In this document: positions 7,823 to 8,028 of the stretch, piece by piece
Layout of the letters: each line of letters starts with the position of its first letter
Numbering within the stretch: position 1 is the stretch's first letter
Assembly (NCBI GenBank): GCA_946187475.1
Contig: CAMHRJ010000089.1
Coordinates: forward strand, 1-8,028
Reading direction: 5' to 3'
Source: an uncultured Clostridia bacterium
GTDB lineage: Bacteria; Bacillota; Clostridia; Oscillospirales; Oscillospiraceae
DNA length: 8,028 bases
Translations under genes and position numbers: made by a program
The notes under the pieces: model-generated
What the model saw: the letters and a program-made list of their open reading frames with translations, nothing else
Told to the model about the DNA's origin: nothing
Database searches by the model: none

Positions 7823-8028
7823 TCAAAAAACGCCAAGACTCTTGAACAGCCAGATCCACAAAAAGAACGTGGGGATGCAGAAGGCCGAAGTGCTCATGAC
7901 GATGTCCCCCGCCAGCTCCGCGTCGCCGGCTTCCATCTGCTGCACCATGGTGAAGGAGTTCACCGCCGTGGGCGCGGCGAAAATGCCGATGAGAGCCACG
8001 AACTCCACGCCCCGGAAGCCCAGCAGCA
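7823..8028 (-). CDS. AEC (auxin efflux carrier) family transporter, C-terminal fragment cut by the window
   Basis: Only the last 68 codons are present; the reading frame is open to the window edge, so the GTG at 8008 is an internal Val and not a start. The visible residues include LLGFRGVEFVALIGIFAAP, then TAVNSFTMVQQM, then DAELAGDIVMSTSAFCIPTFFLWIWLFKSLGVF. The pattern of APTA followed by a short loop with a conserved ELA and a final hydrophobic helix is typical of the last two helices of AEC-family permeases in Clostridia. These are inner-membrane carriers, mostly of organic acids or unknown substrates. No convincing terminator follows its TGA; the stop is 86 bases before the DUF1846 start. 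The family call is fairly firm, and the substrate is not assignable. Confidence 0.8.
   Translation of the reverse strand, partial: LLGFRGVEFVALIGIFAAPTAVNSFTMVQQMEAGDAELAGDIVMSTSAFCIPTFFLWIWLFKSLGVF

Noticed and set aside
7800..7843. CAAGAGT/ACTCTTG inverted repeat at the end of the permease gene as a terminator
   Set aside because: Only 7 bp with a loop of 30 bases, and the run of T residues lies inside the loop within the last codons of the gene, so it does not fit an intrinsic terminator.

Overview
The window looks like chromosomal DNA of a GC-rich Firmicute of the gut Clostridia type, most likely Oscillospiraceae or a relative. I infer this from the high GC of the genes, a lipoteichoic-acid-synthase-like sulfatase with S-layer-homology-like repeats, a DUF1846 protein, strong AGGAG-type ribosome binding sites, and the small GC-rich palindromic repeats that fill the intergenic gaps. 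No plasmid, phage or CRISPR hallmark is visible, and the species cannot be named from this sequence alone.

Layout from left to right. Positions 1-57 hold the right end of a dispersed palindromic repeat (copy A). It abuts the terminator of typA (minus strand, 111-1931), which encodes the ribosome-associated GTPase BipA/TypA. A divergent intergenic region of about 410 bp (1932-2341) carries the typA promoter, repeat copy B (2069-2223) and the promoter of the next gene. That gene (plus strand, 2342-4949) encodes a membrane-anchored alkaline-phosphatase-superfamily enzyme of the LTA synthase / phosphoglycerol transferase type, with three degenerate SLH-like repeats at its C-terminus. Its 5' end is frameshifted: the first transmembrane helix is in one frame and the rest of the protein in another, and the break lies in a short TG/T tract near 2432-2441. 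The gene ends at a strong hairpin terminator (4953-4986). Repeat copy C (5013-5168) follows, and then the terminator of the convergent nucleotidyltransferase gene.

On the minus strand, from the right edge inward, lie the 3' end of an auxin-efflux-carrier (AEC) family permease (7823-8028, cut by the window), a DUF1846 P-loop protein (6252-7736) with its own promoter, a GTGTGGAG-type repeat region (6151-6253), and a sugar-phosphate-nucleotidyltransferase-like gene (5225-6133). The last two genes may be co-transcribed, because I see no terminator with a U-tract or clear promoter between them.

The genes do not form one obvious pathway. TypA is housekeeping. The sulfatase acts at the cell envelope, and the nucleotidyltransferase may supply an activated sugar or alcohol, but that link is only a guess. 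The most noteworthy signals are the frameshift that splits TM1 of the sulfatase, the SLH-like tail on an LtaS-type enzyme, the three-copy palindromic element that flanks the sulfatase gene in inverted orientation, and a leader repeat whose sequence is complementary to the nucleotidyltransferase ribosome binding site.
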